From Dama dama (Eukaryota; Chordata; Mammalia; Artiodactyla; Cervidae): a stretch of 64,000 nt of DNA. The stretch is from positions 92,374,501 to 92,438,500 of the forward strand of contig NC_083692.1 of assembly GCF_033118175.1 (NCBI RefSeq), given 5' to 3'. The notes beneath the pieces were generated by a model. It was not told the origin of the DNA and did not search any database. It saw only the letters and a program-made list of their open reading frames with translations. A program made the translations under genes and the position numbers. Numbering within the stretch: position 1 is the stretch's first letter; each line of letters begins with the position of its first letter. This document shows positions 53,541 to 64,000 of the stretch, one piece after another.

Positions 53541-56500
53541 TGGTTGCTGTTATTATTAAGATAGCATTATAAAGTGAACCTTCTCATTCAATTTTAAGCC
53601 TGTCTACCTCAACAATTTTCCACATTTTTGCAATTTCAACATCCATTTAATCCTTAACTTATTAACTCAGCAAGCCTAGAAGAACCTGGTCTTGGACCTC
53701 CCATGGTTGCTTGCAGAATTGTGTGACCCAGAAGCGTACCATTTTTCTCACTTATTCAGGTCCTAAGAATGCAAATATTAACCCAGTTTTTTCCAACAGA
53801 AAAACATTCCCCCCCCTTCACTGAGAGTTGGGATTTAAACACATTAACAGCAATTAGTACTTGAGCCAAGAATTCAGGTTTTGATAAAAACTATGGTTGA
53901 CATTTGCTCCGGGAAGAGAGAGTGAAAAATGGTCCATAAAGTTTCTATTAACTTCAAAAGCAGTAACATCTGCTGCAATCCACAAAGCTTTAGAGTCTAC
54001 CATGGAGGAAGAGTTCTGTCTGCAGGCCAAGAATCCAGCCAGCAGTTGTGTCTACAGTCTTCTTAGCTTGATATTAAAACACTCAAGGAGAGCATTGGTT
54101 ATAGCAACAACTTGGAGAGGTCTTACAAAGCAAGATGTGAACCCAGTGTTATGCTTTAGACTGACTGAGGAAACTTGGAAGTGCAGCCATCTGAAACAGG
54201 TGCTGCCAAATGCATTCATCTCACACAAATGTTATTTCAGTTTCTCCTTCCTCCTCCCCTTCCTCTTCCTTCTCTTTTTCTTCCTCCCTTTCCTCTCCTT
54301 CTCACCTCCTACCACAAATATTTGCATAATTCGTTATAGAATTTTGTATCCTGTAACTCCGTAGGACTTTTTGGTGATAGAGTCACTGACTTTTAAAAAA
54401 CAAAACCTTTTTCCAAACAATGCTGTAGTTTTCTCAGTTATTATGTTTCTCTCCCAAAATTCAGGGGAATTCCAGACCATTTTGCAATTAGTTAAGGACT
54501 ATATTTCCTTATTTTTTATTAATTTTATGTAAAGTGGGATTTATCAGTGGAGCATTCATTGACACTGACTTCAATTTATTCTGATGAAACTGACTGACAT
54601 CTGTGTGTGCTGTTCATCAGTCATAATTTAAACCATTCTTAATTGCATTAAATGTAAATTAAGACATTCAATTTCAGCCATTATTTTTCATAAAACACTG
54701 TGAACTGAGTTATAGTGGGTCATGAGAGCTTACATTCAACATAAATAGGGTAAATTCAGAACTTACCATTGATGATCATATTTCACCCTTTGTCGACTAT
54801 TTCTTTGTTGCTTACTAGATTGGAACAATTAGCTTGCTCTCTGAAGAGATGGATGGCTAAGGGAGATGTAGCTGAAATTTTTAATGAATGATTTTATCAT
54901 TTTTAAAGCTTGCTTATGTTTTAAATATGTGATTTTTAAAAACCCTTACCTATTTATCTGAACTAAATTATAATTTGAAAGTGCTGAAATAGGTTTTCTG
55001 ATTTGGAAATTGTGCCTTTAAGTCCTTGGATTTTAAGAATTTAGGGTTATATTTTCTTTAAAAAATTACTTAGTTAAGCTTATATAACATTTCAGCACTA
55101 TGGATTGGATATACTAATGTGAAATTAGCAACATCTGTGATTTAGTACATACTATATGACATAATAAAGCATAATCTCTCCTCTCCCCCTACTTGACAAG
55201 TGTTGTGTCTTGCAAATATTAATAGTTATTTTGGTTTCATGTGTAAGCAGCAGCCTCTAGTGCTCCCCATTAAATGAAAACAATCATCTTTTAGTCATAT
55301 AATGATTAGAGTGGCAGTGATAATCATTAACAGTAAATAATAATAGGTGTTTGCGTGCTATCTTTTTCATGAGAAAACATATAAATCCATGGATAATATT
55401 TGCCCCTAAAGAAACATTCAAACAGTATAGCCTGTGATGGAGAGCCTGAGAGAAGTCAGGCCTAGGTGAAAATCATGCTGTTAGCAAGTGTCAATTTCTA
55501 ACGGAATACAGTACCAAATAGCTGTGGCTGAAAGTGGATTTGGCTAGGTTCCTATTGCTTATTTTTTTCTAAGGAGATATGGGAGCACTTTTATGGGTGG
55601 TGTTTGTTTTGTTTTGTTTTTTTGTATCTTTGTCTCTAACATTACCTCACACTAGATTATTCTGAGGTAGAAAAGAAGTTCCGAAGATCTTCTGGATATG
55701 CCCACATACTGAGGCTATATTGTATGGTGCAACACACTCCCCCAACTCCGAGGATATGTAGATTTATTTAAGAGAACATTCTTCTGCTGCATACCCCACT
55801 CAATGGTATAATATTTCCTTCAGTGACAAGCTAGCTAGAACTTTGCCATGTCATTAAACCCCTTTACTTTCCAAATAAAAGTTGGTCAACAAAAAAAGGA
55901 AACTGTTATACTTGCCTAAGTCACTCATGTAGTAAAATTTTATATGACTATTATATATGACATTTACATTCCCATGTCAGTTCAACTGATGGAGAATGAA
56001 GTGTTGCAATAAGTCTGGAGATGGGTAGTGATGCAATCATCCTACCAGTTTCTTGCTATTAATATATGTCTCTTATTCATTTTTAAAGGAAGTATAAATG
56101 AGAGTACTGAATATAAATAGCTTTTGTAAGTCATTCAGGTCAGTGAAGCATGTCATTGTTTGCAACCCGAGTTCCATGAGAGCGCCGGCTTGTTGATAGG
56201 CACACCATATATTTTTCTCATAAATGAAAAACACAAACAATATTCACAGTGTTTAATGAATATTATAAAATAATACATTGTGAGTTTTCCATAGAAAAAG
56301 CTAATTGCATATACTTAATAGTGTGACCTTAGCACATCGTCTTTAGAATATGTAAAGCCCATATAGAAAAGCATTGTATAATTTACTTCTCCAGATGTAA
56401 CACTAACAAACATTTTATTATGATTTATTTTTTGGCTCCTTGAAAGATGAAGTAAGTTCTTTGGTATTAGCATTGCTAATGATTTTAATGAGGCATTAAA

Positions 56501-57743
56501 ATGTTGCAGTATTGTAGGAACATTTTTCTTTTTTTTTTTTTAACATTATTTCATTAATATTTCACAGGAATTTTAATGTTAAATTGATGAAAGAACCTGA
56601 GAACATAATCCACAACATGTCAAAAGTGCTCAGATAGGAGGAAAGCAGCAGAGAAAGGCAGAGCACTGCGACATGGGGACGTCTGAGGAGATTCCTCTCT
56701 CTGCAAACACTCCATGACATTACAGTCTATCACTGCTGAAATGAAGACAAAACAATTTTATTTTCTTGCTCAGGGTTTTTCTGCCACAGTCCACAGAAAC
56801 CTAGTGCACATAACATACACTGTTGGTATTCCCAGACTAGGTATGGGGAAGCCAGACACACAAGGAGGGGCTTTTCTAGGAGAGCCTAGGGTGTTGATTG
56901 ACGTCTGGGTTAGAATAACCTTCCTTGAACATTTACGGTTTGAATCTTTTCTGCTGTGTACTATTTAATCATTTTTAGTGTTTTCATGGCATCTAAGAGT
57001 ATGCAGAATGCTTTTATGGGTATTAGTTAATCCTCACAGAGACCCTTGTGAACTATGGGAATGTTAGGGGAAGTCATCTTCTCTCACAAGTCATAATACC
57101 AATGCAAGGAGCTGTTAATATTTGGGTCATTCACAGTTACTACCAAGTGACCACTCTTCAAAGTATATGGAGCAGAGGAAATTGGGGCCAAAGTTTTGTC
57201 CCCAGCTAGCAGAGTTATCATACAAATCTATAATTCTGGGAGGAATGATTAGCTTTATTTTAGACATTTGAGAAAGTTTAGACAGTAGGTGAACCAAGGA
57301 CTAAGCAACCTTTGGAGCTGCACAGTGGAAATCCTGGCGCCAAGGGGAACTGTTCTTGAATAAATTCTTCAATGTCAGGCAAAAATAGCCCTTGTCATGG
57401 TTTGGCCTCAGCAGCTGCTTTTTCTGCCTGGATCAGAGCATGATGGCGGGATCATATTCTGGCTGGACAGTATCACTGTCTTGTACATTTCATTATCTAT
57501 AAGCCTGATCTTGCCCTTAAGCAGCCCTTGAGGCTACACCTTAAACCTTCATACACCCAGTAAGTGAACACTTTTATAACCTCTTGCTTTAGAGGAAGTG
57601 TGTATTAGATCTTTAACATGGTCTGTAAGTCAGCATAGCTGATCTAGACTCAACTCACTTGGGGGTTGTAGGACCAGAAAAACAACCAAAAAAAGAAAAA
57701 AAATCCTCTTTCTTATGGAACCAACTCTTTTTTTATGTCCTAT
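53541..57743. other. Gene-free interval, partly enhancer-like
   Basis: AT-rich unique DNA with no young transposon recognised. The part at about 55.2-56.6 kb is dense in TAAT/ATTA cores (for example ATATAATGATTAGAGTGG and GTGATAATCATTAACAG) and has a perfect 9-bp inverted repeat at 56482-56502. A MIR-like remnant lies at 56970-57070. The frame at 53897-54364 has no recognisable domain and ends in a low-complexity Phe/Leu run. Confidence 0.4.
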
Positions 57744-57960
57744 GCAGTGATTTTCAAAGTGCGGTCCATGAACTCTCCATACCTAAATCACTAGGGTGAT
57801 GGTTGTGGTGAGGAGGGTGAGGTATCTATTAAAATGCAGATTCTTGGGCCCAAATCTATTGTGTCAGACTCTCAGAAGGGAATTTAGGGAATCTTTTTTT
57901 CTTTTTTAAAACAAAATATTTAGGTGATTCAAAATAGCAGTAGTTCCAAGCTTTGAATTT
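57744..57960 (+). mobile_element. MER5A-type non-autonomous hAT element
   Basis: GCAGTGATTTTCAAAGTGCG, AAAATGCAGATTCTTGGGCC, TGTGTCAGACTCTCAGAAGG, TTTAGGTGATTCAAAATAGC and AGTAGTTCCAAGCTTTGAA follow MER5A order with rough terminal inverted repeats. Confidence 0.7.
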
Positions 57961-60107
57961 TTTTTTCTTGATAGGTGATTTAGGGTACCTGTATTACATT
58001 TACTTTAGTACATAATTAGTCTGTAAAGGTGCTGCTTATAAGTAATTAAAAATAGTTGCATTCATGAAATATTTGGACTGCTATTTGAAATGAGAAGTTT
58101 ACACTAATTCTGCAATGTCTCCAGGTTTACGGGTCAAGTAGGTCTGTGAGAGTGAGAAATGGTAGTGCTTTTTCAATTCCAGCATCAGCCAGCCATCTTG
58201 CTTAGACAGCAGTTAGTTGGTCATAGTGGACAAGGCTGGAGTGCACGTCTCCTTTCCAGTGGCTCATGACCCCCGACCCGGGGACTCCAGACAGCGTACA
58301 GAGAAGATGGGAACCTGAGACTCAGGCTGGCCAGCTGTCTTTGAGAGCTGATGCGAAAGCTTCGTTCGGGGAGCTGACTTAAAACCTTGACCGAAATGGA
58401 GTTGTGGCGTTATCTGTGGACTTCAGTTATTCATGCTATTCTAAAACTGCAAAGCATGAAAAATCTGGAGCAGCTTATTCCTTGTTTTAGTAGAGCCACC
58501 AGTAAGTTTGTGGAAGCCAGTGTTGGTGTAAGTAAGAGCAATGGACAATGTCTCTCCACCCCATTTGTTTTTTAGCATTTTAATAGGGCTCAAAGTTTCA
58601 ACATATCTGGCCCAAAATATGAAATCTGGTTCACGTACTATCATATTGGACTCTCCTCTGAATGTTGGAATTTATATTTTCCCATTGATGTGAGCTGACA
58701 GAAGTGTCTTATTCCATCACATGGAGTGCCATTTAACCCAAGTGACTTGTGCCCATCAGATCATGCTGACTGTCAGGAATACTAGACCCCCAGGCCTAGA
58801 CACGTGAGCTGAGTGCAGTCAGTTCACGCATCCTGAGATATAACAGGTCTGTGTGTCAGAAGTAGTACACAACATAAAAGCAGGATACAAAAGAAGTCAC
58901 TTATTACCCTGACATAAACAAACTTTTGACATCTGCTTCCAAAAGCATTTTCTTTAAGCCCCTGTGTCCCCTGCCCCACTGCCAACCAAGCACATACACA
59001 CACAACCCCAACATGCTGATTTAACAAATGCTTTCCTTACCAAAAAAAAAAAAAAAAAAAAAAACCAGCAAAAGTCCAAAAATGCTGAAAAGGAAACCCT
59101 CTAATGAAATACATGTCTCGGCCTGCTTTAATGCCCTTCAAAATGGACAGGGTGATTCAGTGGGGATTTTTATTTGCCATAGATTTTGCTAGGTACTCAT
59201 CACTGCAACTGATAATATACATTTAGAATCATGGAAGAGTTACATAGTAAGAGTATAGAGAGAGATCTGAGAGGCTTAAGGGACATACAGGAAAGTGAAC
59301 AGAAAACAGATGCCTTTAAATAAACATAAAGATAATAAATAGAATAATACCTTCTTAATACTAGGCAGATGAGCTGGATGGCAACTAAAGCCCCATCTGG
59401 TGCTAATATTCTATCATTCTGTTGGTTAAGAGCTCAAGCTTTGAAAAGACGGCCAAGGTTTGAATTTCAGCTCTTCTACTTGTGAACTTTATAAGGGTGC
59501 TAAGTTATGTAACCTCTGTCTTTATTTCTTCAACCTCTCTGTCTTTATTTCCTCATCTAAATCTGAGTTTTATGTTGAAACTCTCTAGGCATGAGACCCT
59601 GGACTAGAGCCATGGTGGTGGGAGTTGAAAGGACTATTCTGATGTGGATGATGTCTTAGAAAAGAAACTGGTGATAGAAAGTTTCCACTCTGAGGAAGAA
59701 AGGTAGTTTGAAGGAAGGCATGCTGAGATAAGTTGTGAGCCAGTTGAGCTCGAGTTCGTTTAACAGTGCACTATCCTGGAGCCAGGTAGAACCTGAAGCC
59801 CAGAGCACAAGGTGAAGGTCAAAACTGGAGACAAAGATTTTCAGGTCACTGGCATGGTGTTGGTGGCTGAAGCCGTTAGAACATGCCCCCCTAGGGGGAT
59901 AAGTGCAGAAAGAGAAGAGGACAAGTATTAAAGAGTAGAATCTTGATATGACACCTACCCACTGGGAAGGGAGACAGTAAAATGACTTCAGCCAGCAGGG
60001 AAGACAAAGAAGGTAGTCCATTTAGAGTGTGAGATGATTGAACTGGAGGATTCTGAAAGTTTAAAAAGTGGTGACAGAACTATGTAGACCATTTGAACAT
60101 TATCCAT
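57961..60107. other. Gene-free interval
   Basis: Non-coding. A mildly CpG-containing part lies at 58230-58400. A poly-A run is at 59041-59063 and a reverse MIR-like piece at 59425-59565 (TCTACTTGTGAACTTTATAA, CTTTATTTCCTCATCTAAAT). The part at 59600-60070 may be an old unnamed repeat. No coding signal is seen. Confidence 0.4.
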
Positions 60108-60119
60108 GAAGTACTAATG

Positions 60120-60320
60120 GGCTGTTGTACACACAGGATTGAAGGCAGGAGGAGAAAGAGGTGACAGAGGGTGAGAGGATTGCATGGTATCACCGACCCA
60201 GTGGACGTGAGTTTGAGCAAACTCCGGGAGTTGGTGATGGACAGGGAAGCCTGGCCTGCTGCAGTCCGTGGGGTCACACAGAGTCGGGCACGACTGAGCG
60301 ACTGAACAGCAACAACACAC
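60120..60320 (+). mobile_element. BovB 3' tail fragment
   Basis: GATTGAAGGCAGGAGGAGAA, GGACGTGAGTTTGAGCAAAC, GATGGACAGGGAAGCCTGGC and CACGACTGAGCGACTGAACA are BovB 3' end. The flanks GAAGTACTAATG (60108-60119) and GAAATATTAATG (60321-60332) agree at 10 of 12 positions and may be the target duplication. Confidence 0.87.
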
Positions 60321-60489
60321 GAAATATTAATGTATTGTGGAGGAATGAAGTTTGATGGTTAAATTATCAGACTGTTTGTCCAACCGTTCAAGTGCAAGGA
60401 TTTGAAGTGGCAGACTTGTGAAACAAGAGCTTTGTGATTCGCTAGGTCTCTTTTAGGGGATGAGTAAATTTCCCAAAGGAAGGAAGTGG

Positions 60490-60965
60490 GAAGGAGAAAA
60501 ATGTCACTTATTAGGTAGTAGGTGCTGTCTTTGCACTTACATGTATCAACTTGTGTAACTTATTTAATCTTTATAATTGCCCCAGAAAGTGTTATTATGT
60601 ATATATATATATTTTAAAGTGGCTTTTCTCTTGCTGCTTTTTAAAATTAATTTTTTATTGAAGGATAATTGCTTTATAGAATGTTGCTGTTTTCTGTCAA
60701 ACCTCAACATGAATCAGCCACAGGTACACATATGTCCCCTCCCTTTTGACCCTCCCTCCCATCTCCCTCCCCACCCCACCCCTCTAGGTTGTTACAGAGC
60801 CCCTGTTTGAGTTTGCTGAGCCACACAGCAAATTCCCGTTGGCTCTCTATTTTACACATGGTAATGTAAAGTTACCATGTTACTCTTCCCATACATCTCA
60901 TAGATGACGAGAGTTTGGTACATAGTGACTAACTTGCCCAGTGAAACATAATTAGAAAGAGGAGT
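60490..60965 (+). repeat. MIR relic split by an L1 insertion
   Basis: The left half (TTACATGTATCAACTTGTGT, TTATTTAATCTTTATAATTG) and right half (TCATAGATGACGAGAG, GTGACTAACTTGCCCAG) fit consecutive parts of MIR. The L1 piece lies between them. Confidence 0.55.
60640..60902 (-). mobile_element. Ruminant-type L1 fragment, reverse orientation
   Basis: TTTTATTGAAGGATAATTGC, CAAACCTCAACATGAATCAG, CCCATCTCCCTCCCCACCCC, GCAAATTCCCGTTGGCTCTC and CATGTTACTCTTCCCATACA are the reverse of the ruminant L1 3' region. Confidence 0.8.
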
Positions 60966-61857
60966 AATTGGGATTCTCCTCTAATTGCTGTAAAGCAATA
61001 ATCAAGACTTCCTTATTCTAAAAATAGTGTTCTTTCATACAATTTATTGAAAATTTTCACTGCATTGTCTTGAAATGGCAGAAGAAATGTGAATATCTAG
61101 GAGGATCAGAAGTAGTCTACTAAAAGTAGAGACTTCTTGAATTCTATGGTTTAAAAATTCATGTAAATTTTGCATTCTATTCCTCACTTTATCTGTGTTT
61201 ATCATAATATAAAAATAATGTTTTTTTTTTAAAATAATGTTTAAAATTGCTTAATTTCCCCACCCAGTAAGATGTACCACTTTTTTTTTTTTTTTTTAGT
61301 GACTTCCAAGGATTCCATGCCACACTGCCCAGCACCTCATGAGGGTGCATAGCATTATATCCTAATTGACTTTACTGCTTGGTGCATAGTAGGTATTCAG
61401 TAAAGGACTGATGAATTAATGTGTCAAAAGTTCACAGAGGATAGCTGAATATAGTAGGAAGGTAATCTCTCTTGGAACGCTTTTTAAAGATTTGTCAGAC
61501 ATGGATGAAGTTTATATCATTTGAATTACCATGTGGTCAGTGAGGGAATCTAGGGATATTATACATATAAGGAATCTGAATAGTATATGTAGAGGAGTGT
61601 TGGTTTGGTGAGCTTGGCTGTGGATCTGTCTTAGATGAGAATAAGGTCTAGCATGTGGTTTTGCTAATGGAAGTCAGAGTAGGAAATCAGAACTATCAAA
61701 GTAAGATTGCTGAATGTTAGAGGGGCCATTCACCCATGTGTGGTGATTGAAGAAGTGGAGATTGAGGAAGTCAGGCAGGCATTAGTGTTAATGATAAAGT
61801 CTGATAGCTTTAACATTTCATCAAACTAGAGACTGCTACCATGTTGTAGTCATGTAT
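60966..61857. other. Gene-free interval
   Basis: AT-rich. Poly-T at about 61281-61299 and a MIR/L2-type tail (GGTGCATAGTAGGTATTCAG) near 61381. No gene is seen. Confidence 0.4.
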
Positions 61858-62145
61858 TTTATCATTCATTCATTCAGCAAAAACATAACGAGCACTTATG
61901 TCAAGCACAGTGCTAGGTAAAGTGATGGTTATAAAAAAAACAAAATAGAAGGGGTACTTGCTCCTAAGGAGCTTATAGTCTGTGGCAGGAAATGAGAGAC
62001 TATCTGTTATACGTGGCAAAGAGCAATGATAACAGTAAAAAATCACAAATCAAACACCAGTAAGATGTTCAAGGAAGGAAAAACTACTTCTTGGGAGAGT
62101 CAGGAATTGCTCACTTGAGTTGAGTCTTGAAGGATGAATAGGATT
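61858..62145 (-). repeat. L2-type relic, reverse orientation
   Basis: TTATCATTCATTCATTCAGC, AAGCACAGTGCTAGGTAAAG, CTAAGGAGCTTATAGTCTGT and TTGAGTTGAGTCTTGAAGGA match the reverse of common L2-type wording. Confidence 0.55.
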
Positions 62146-62689
62146 TGGTAATTTACAGATGTACGGCTAATGTCTGCTAGTCTCTTGGCATGAATTACTC
62201 TCATCTAAGCCAGCACAAGTAACCTGTAGATTTAGATGGCAAAATTCACCAGTGTGTGTGTATGTTTATAAACTGCTTATATGAAACAGCATTCATTCGT
62301 TCAAGATGCCTAGGCAAAAAGACACATAGGCCAAAATGTTATATTTTGTCTCTAAATTATCTATTCCTATGACAATTATCATACCATTTTGTGTGCTCTT
62401 AGAAGGAAAAGATTTGGACATATGCAATTTTCTGTTGAAGACATCATTAAGTAGCAGGATTTATTAGCAACTATAGTTGAACCAAAGGACACACCAACTG
62501 ATTGTTAGTTCCCTGCCATCAAATGAAGATATATATCAGTATTTGTGTTAAATATTCCATTTTAACAGTGCAGATACATATTCATTAGCACACAGAATAA
62601 CCTTAGAGTTCGCATTTTGCAAATGCTTGTTATTTTATGAAGTCAGAGCAGGTTTTAAAACTTTGCATTACCTCCTGCATGTAATCTCA

Positions 62690-62960
62690 GAGTCTGTCAT
62701 TCACATGTGGAAAACTCACTTCTGCATTTAGTCCGCGGTTGGTGAGAGATAGACGTCGACGGGCCCCTCTGCCCTTGAGCTGTTCCATTAGCGCGTGGAA
62801 AGCGCGGTGCGGCCTGTGACGGGCGCAGCAGATCAGCACTAAATCAGAAATCAGTGCCAGCCGGGGATCTAAGCCACCGTGAAGGTCACAGCCGTCAGCC
62901 GCGTGCCATCTCAATCCAGACAAGACACTGGATACAGGGGGATTGTCACAACTCACAGTG
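62690..62960. promoter_or_regulatory. Isolated CpG-rich islet
   Basis: About 16 CpG dinucleotides lie within roughly 190 bases (62730-62910) in DNA that is otherwise AT-rich and CpG-poor for tens of kilobases. It is not a recognised repeat. A - strand frame of 89 codons covers it (62687-62956) without any domain. The retained CpGs suggest an unmethylated or constrained element such as a distant enhancer or small promoter. Confidence 0.4.
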
Positions 62961-64000
62961 GGTGACAGAGGCTTCGTGTTAGAGTAATCCGTAGCTCGGA
63001 AACTGGGGACTGACCTTTTAAGTACTTTTGAGTATTTAATTGAACTTTGAAAAAGCTGGAGGTGATTTTTGATAATAGTTTACATTTTAAAACAAAGCAA
63101 AACAAAACCTCCCAGCATGGTGTTACTGTAATTAGGATTTTGATCAAAAAATTCTTTTTTGTTTTTGCTATTCATGAATGCTTTAATGAAACAAAGTCAT
63201 CAGAAACTTTATATAAAACTAGTTTTCATTTGCCTTCTTGAAATATGTGCCATTGATCCAGTATGAGAGGAGCAGTTTTTGTGTTAAATTATCCAGTTTT
63301 GCTTACCCTGAGAGTTTATTATTAGCATTTATTAAGTAGGAAATAATAGGACTAGTCTGATTTTAGTATAACTTTACCTTCAGCAATCCAGTTCAAGTGA
63401 ATTTGAGTTGCATATTAATAGGATTTCTCTACTGTCCAATGAAGGTTTTGAATAATACAAATATTATTAAATGTAATGAGTCAAATTCCTTTTTCACCTC
63501 TAGCTCAAAAAAAAAAAATCTAAGAGGAAAAGTGTTTAAAATGATAAATTCTCTACCTACTTGGTAAGTTTTTTTTTTTTGGTAAGTTTTTTTTTTTAAT
63601 GGCATTCTGAGAAATAATTGCCTAGATTAATAAGAATTGGATAGCCAAGCAAACTAAGCCAGATTTTACTAAATTAACTTGGAAAATGCCTATGCTTTGT
63701 AAAAATGAAAAGCTTATATCCAAACATTACTTTAATAATGGAACTAGCTTATTAATGTGATCTGATTGAATTGTATCCACTGCTGTGGAGTAGGGCAAGG
63801 CAAAAGTTTAGTTCTTCTACCTTTGAAGAAAAAACTGATGAGGGGTTAACATTAGAGAGATATATGTTATCTTAACAAATTAGGTTTTGTGAATGATATT
63901 CAACAAAGCAATGGATACAGAGATCAGAGAAAAAAAAGAAATACTCTTTATAATCTAATCAGGTTCACAGTGACCAAGACTAATTTAGGAATATGCTATT
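62961..64000. other. Gene-free interval at window end
   Basis: AT-rich non-coding DNA with a short tandem of GGTAAGTTTTTTTTTT (63562-63598) and a poly-A run near 63509. No repeat family or gene is recognised. Confidence 0.4.

Noticed and set aside
53897..54364. 155-codon frame as a possible small gene
   Set aside because: No domain, no splice or promoter context, and a low-complexity Phe/Leu end made by a pyrimidine tract. The length can arise by chance in a window this size.
1..64000. CRISPR arrays, bacterial operons, phage or plasmid features, or an undescribed multi-gene system
   Set aside because: The window is mammalian nuclear DNA with a single intron-containing gene. No spaced direct-repeat array, gene cluster or prokaryotic signal was seen.

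Overview
This is nuclear DNA from a ruminant, most likely a bovid such as cattle, sheep or goat. The evidence is the mobile DNA: Bov-tA and Bov-A type SINEs, a CHR-type tRNA-derived SINE, several BovB (RTE) LINE fragments, and L1 3' ends of the kind common in cattle and sheep, lying among older MIR, L2, MER and L1M relics shared by most mammals. The exact species cannot be settled from the sequence alone.

The window holds one protein-coding gene that I can support: OTP (orthopedia homeobox), complete and on the + strand. Its three coding exons (9365-9401, 10710-11119 and 16769-17299) join in frame to a 325-residue paired-like homeodomain transcription factor with a C-terminal OAR motif. The homeobox is split by intron 2 between homeodomain positions 46 and 47. 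The 3' UTR runs to about 18.83 kb and carries a canonical AATAAA at 18808-18813.

Layout. Positions 1-9364 are upstream DNA with several CpG islands (about 2.0-2.5, 3.25-3.43, 6.77-7.46 and 8.9-9.1 kb). AT-rich stretches between them carry clustered homeodomain, SOX, OTX-like and CRE-like motifs and are enhancer candidates. Positions 9365-18832 are OTP; intron 2 contains a further enhancer-like block at about 13.5-14.3 kb. A separate CpG island with ETS-type and CG-palindrome promoter motifs lies just past the OTP poly(A) signal (about 18.95-19.65 kb). From there to 64 kb I see no coding gene. The first 26 kb contain almost no lineage-specific transposons. From 26.2 kb onward the DNA fills with SINEs, BovB, L1, a solo LTR with a 6-bp target duplication, and a nested hAT / MER2 / Bov-tA / L1 complex at 39.8-42.2 kb. 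An isolated CpG-rich islet stands in AT-rich DNA at 62.7-62.95 kb.

How the parts fit: one developmental transcription factor needed for neuroendocrine neurons of the hypothalamus, surrounded by a multi-island, transposon-poor regulatory domain and then a gene desert. I see no operon, CRISPR array, functional tRNA or rRNA, or evidence of an undescribed multi-gene system. The most interesting leads are regulatory candidates and transposon stratigraphy. Repeat family names rest on recognising consensus-like wording in the sequence, not on a database search.
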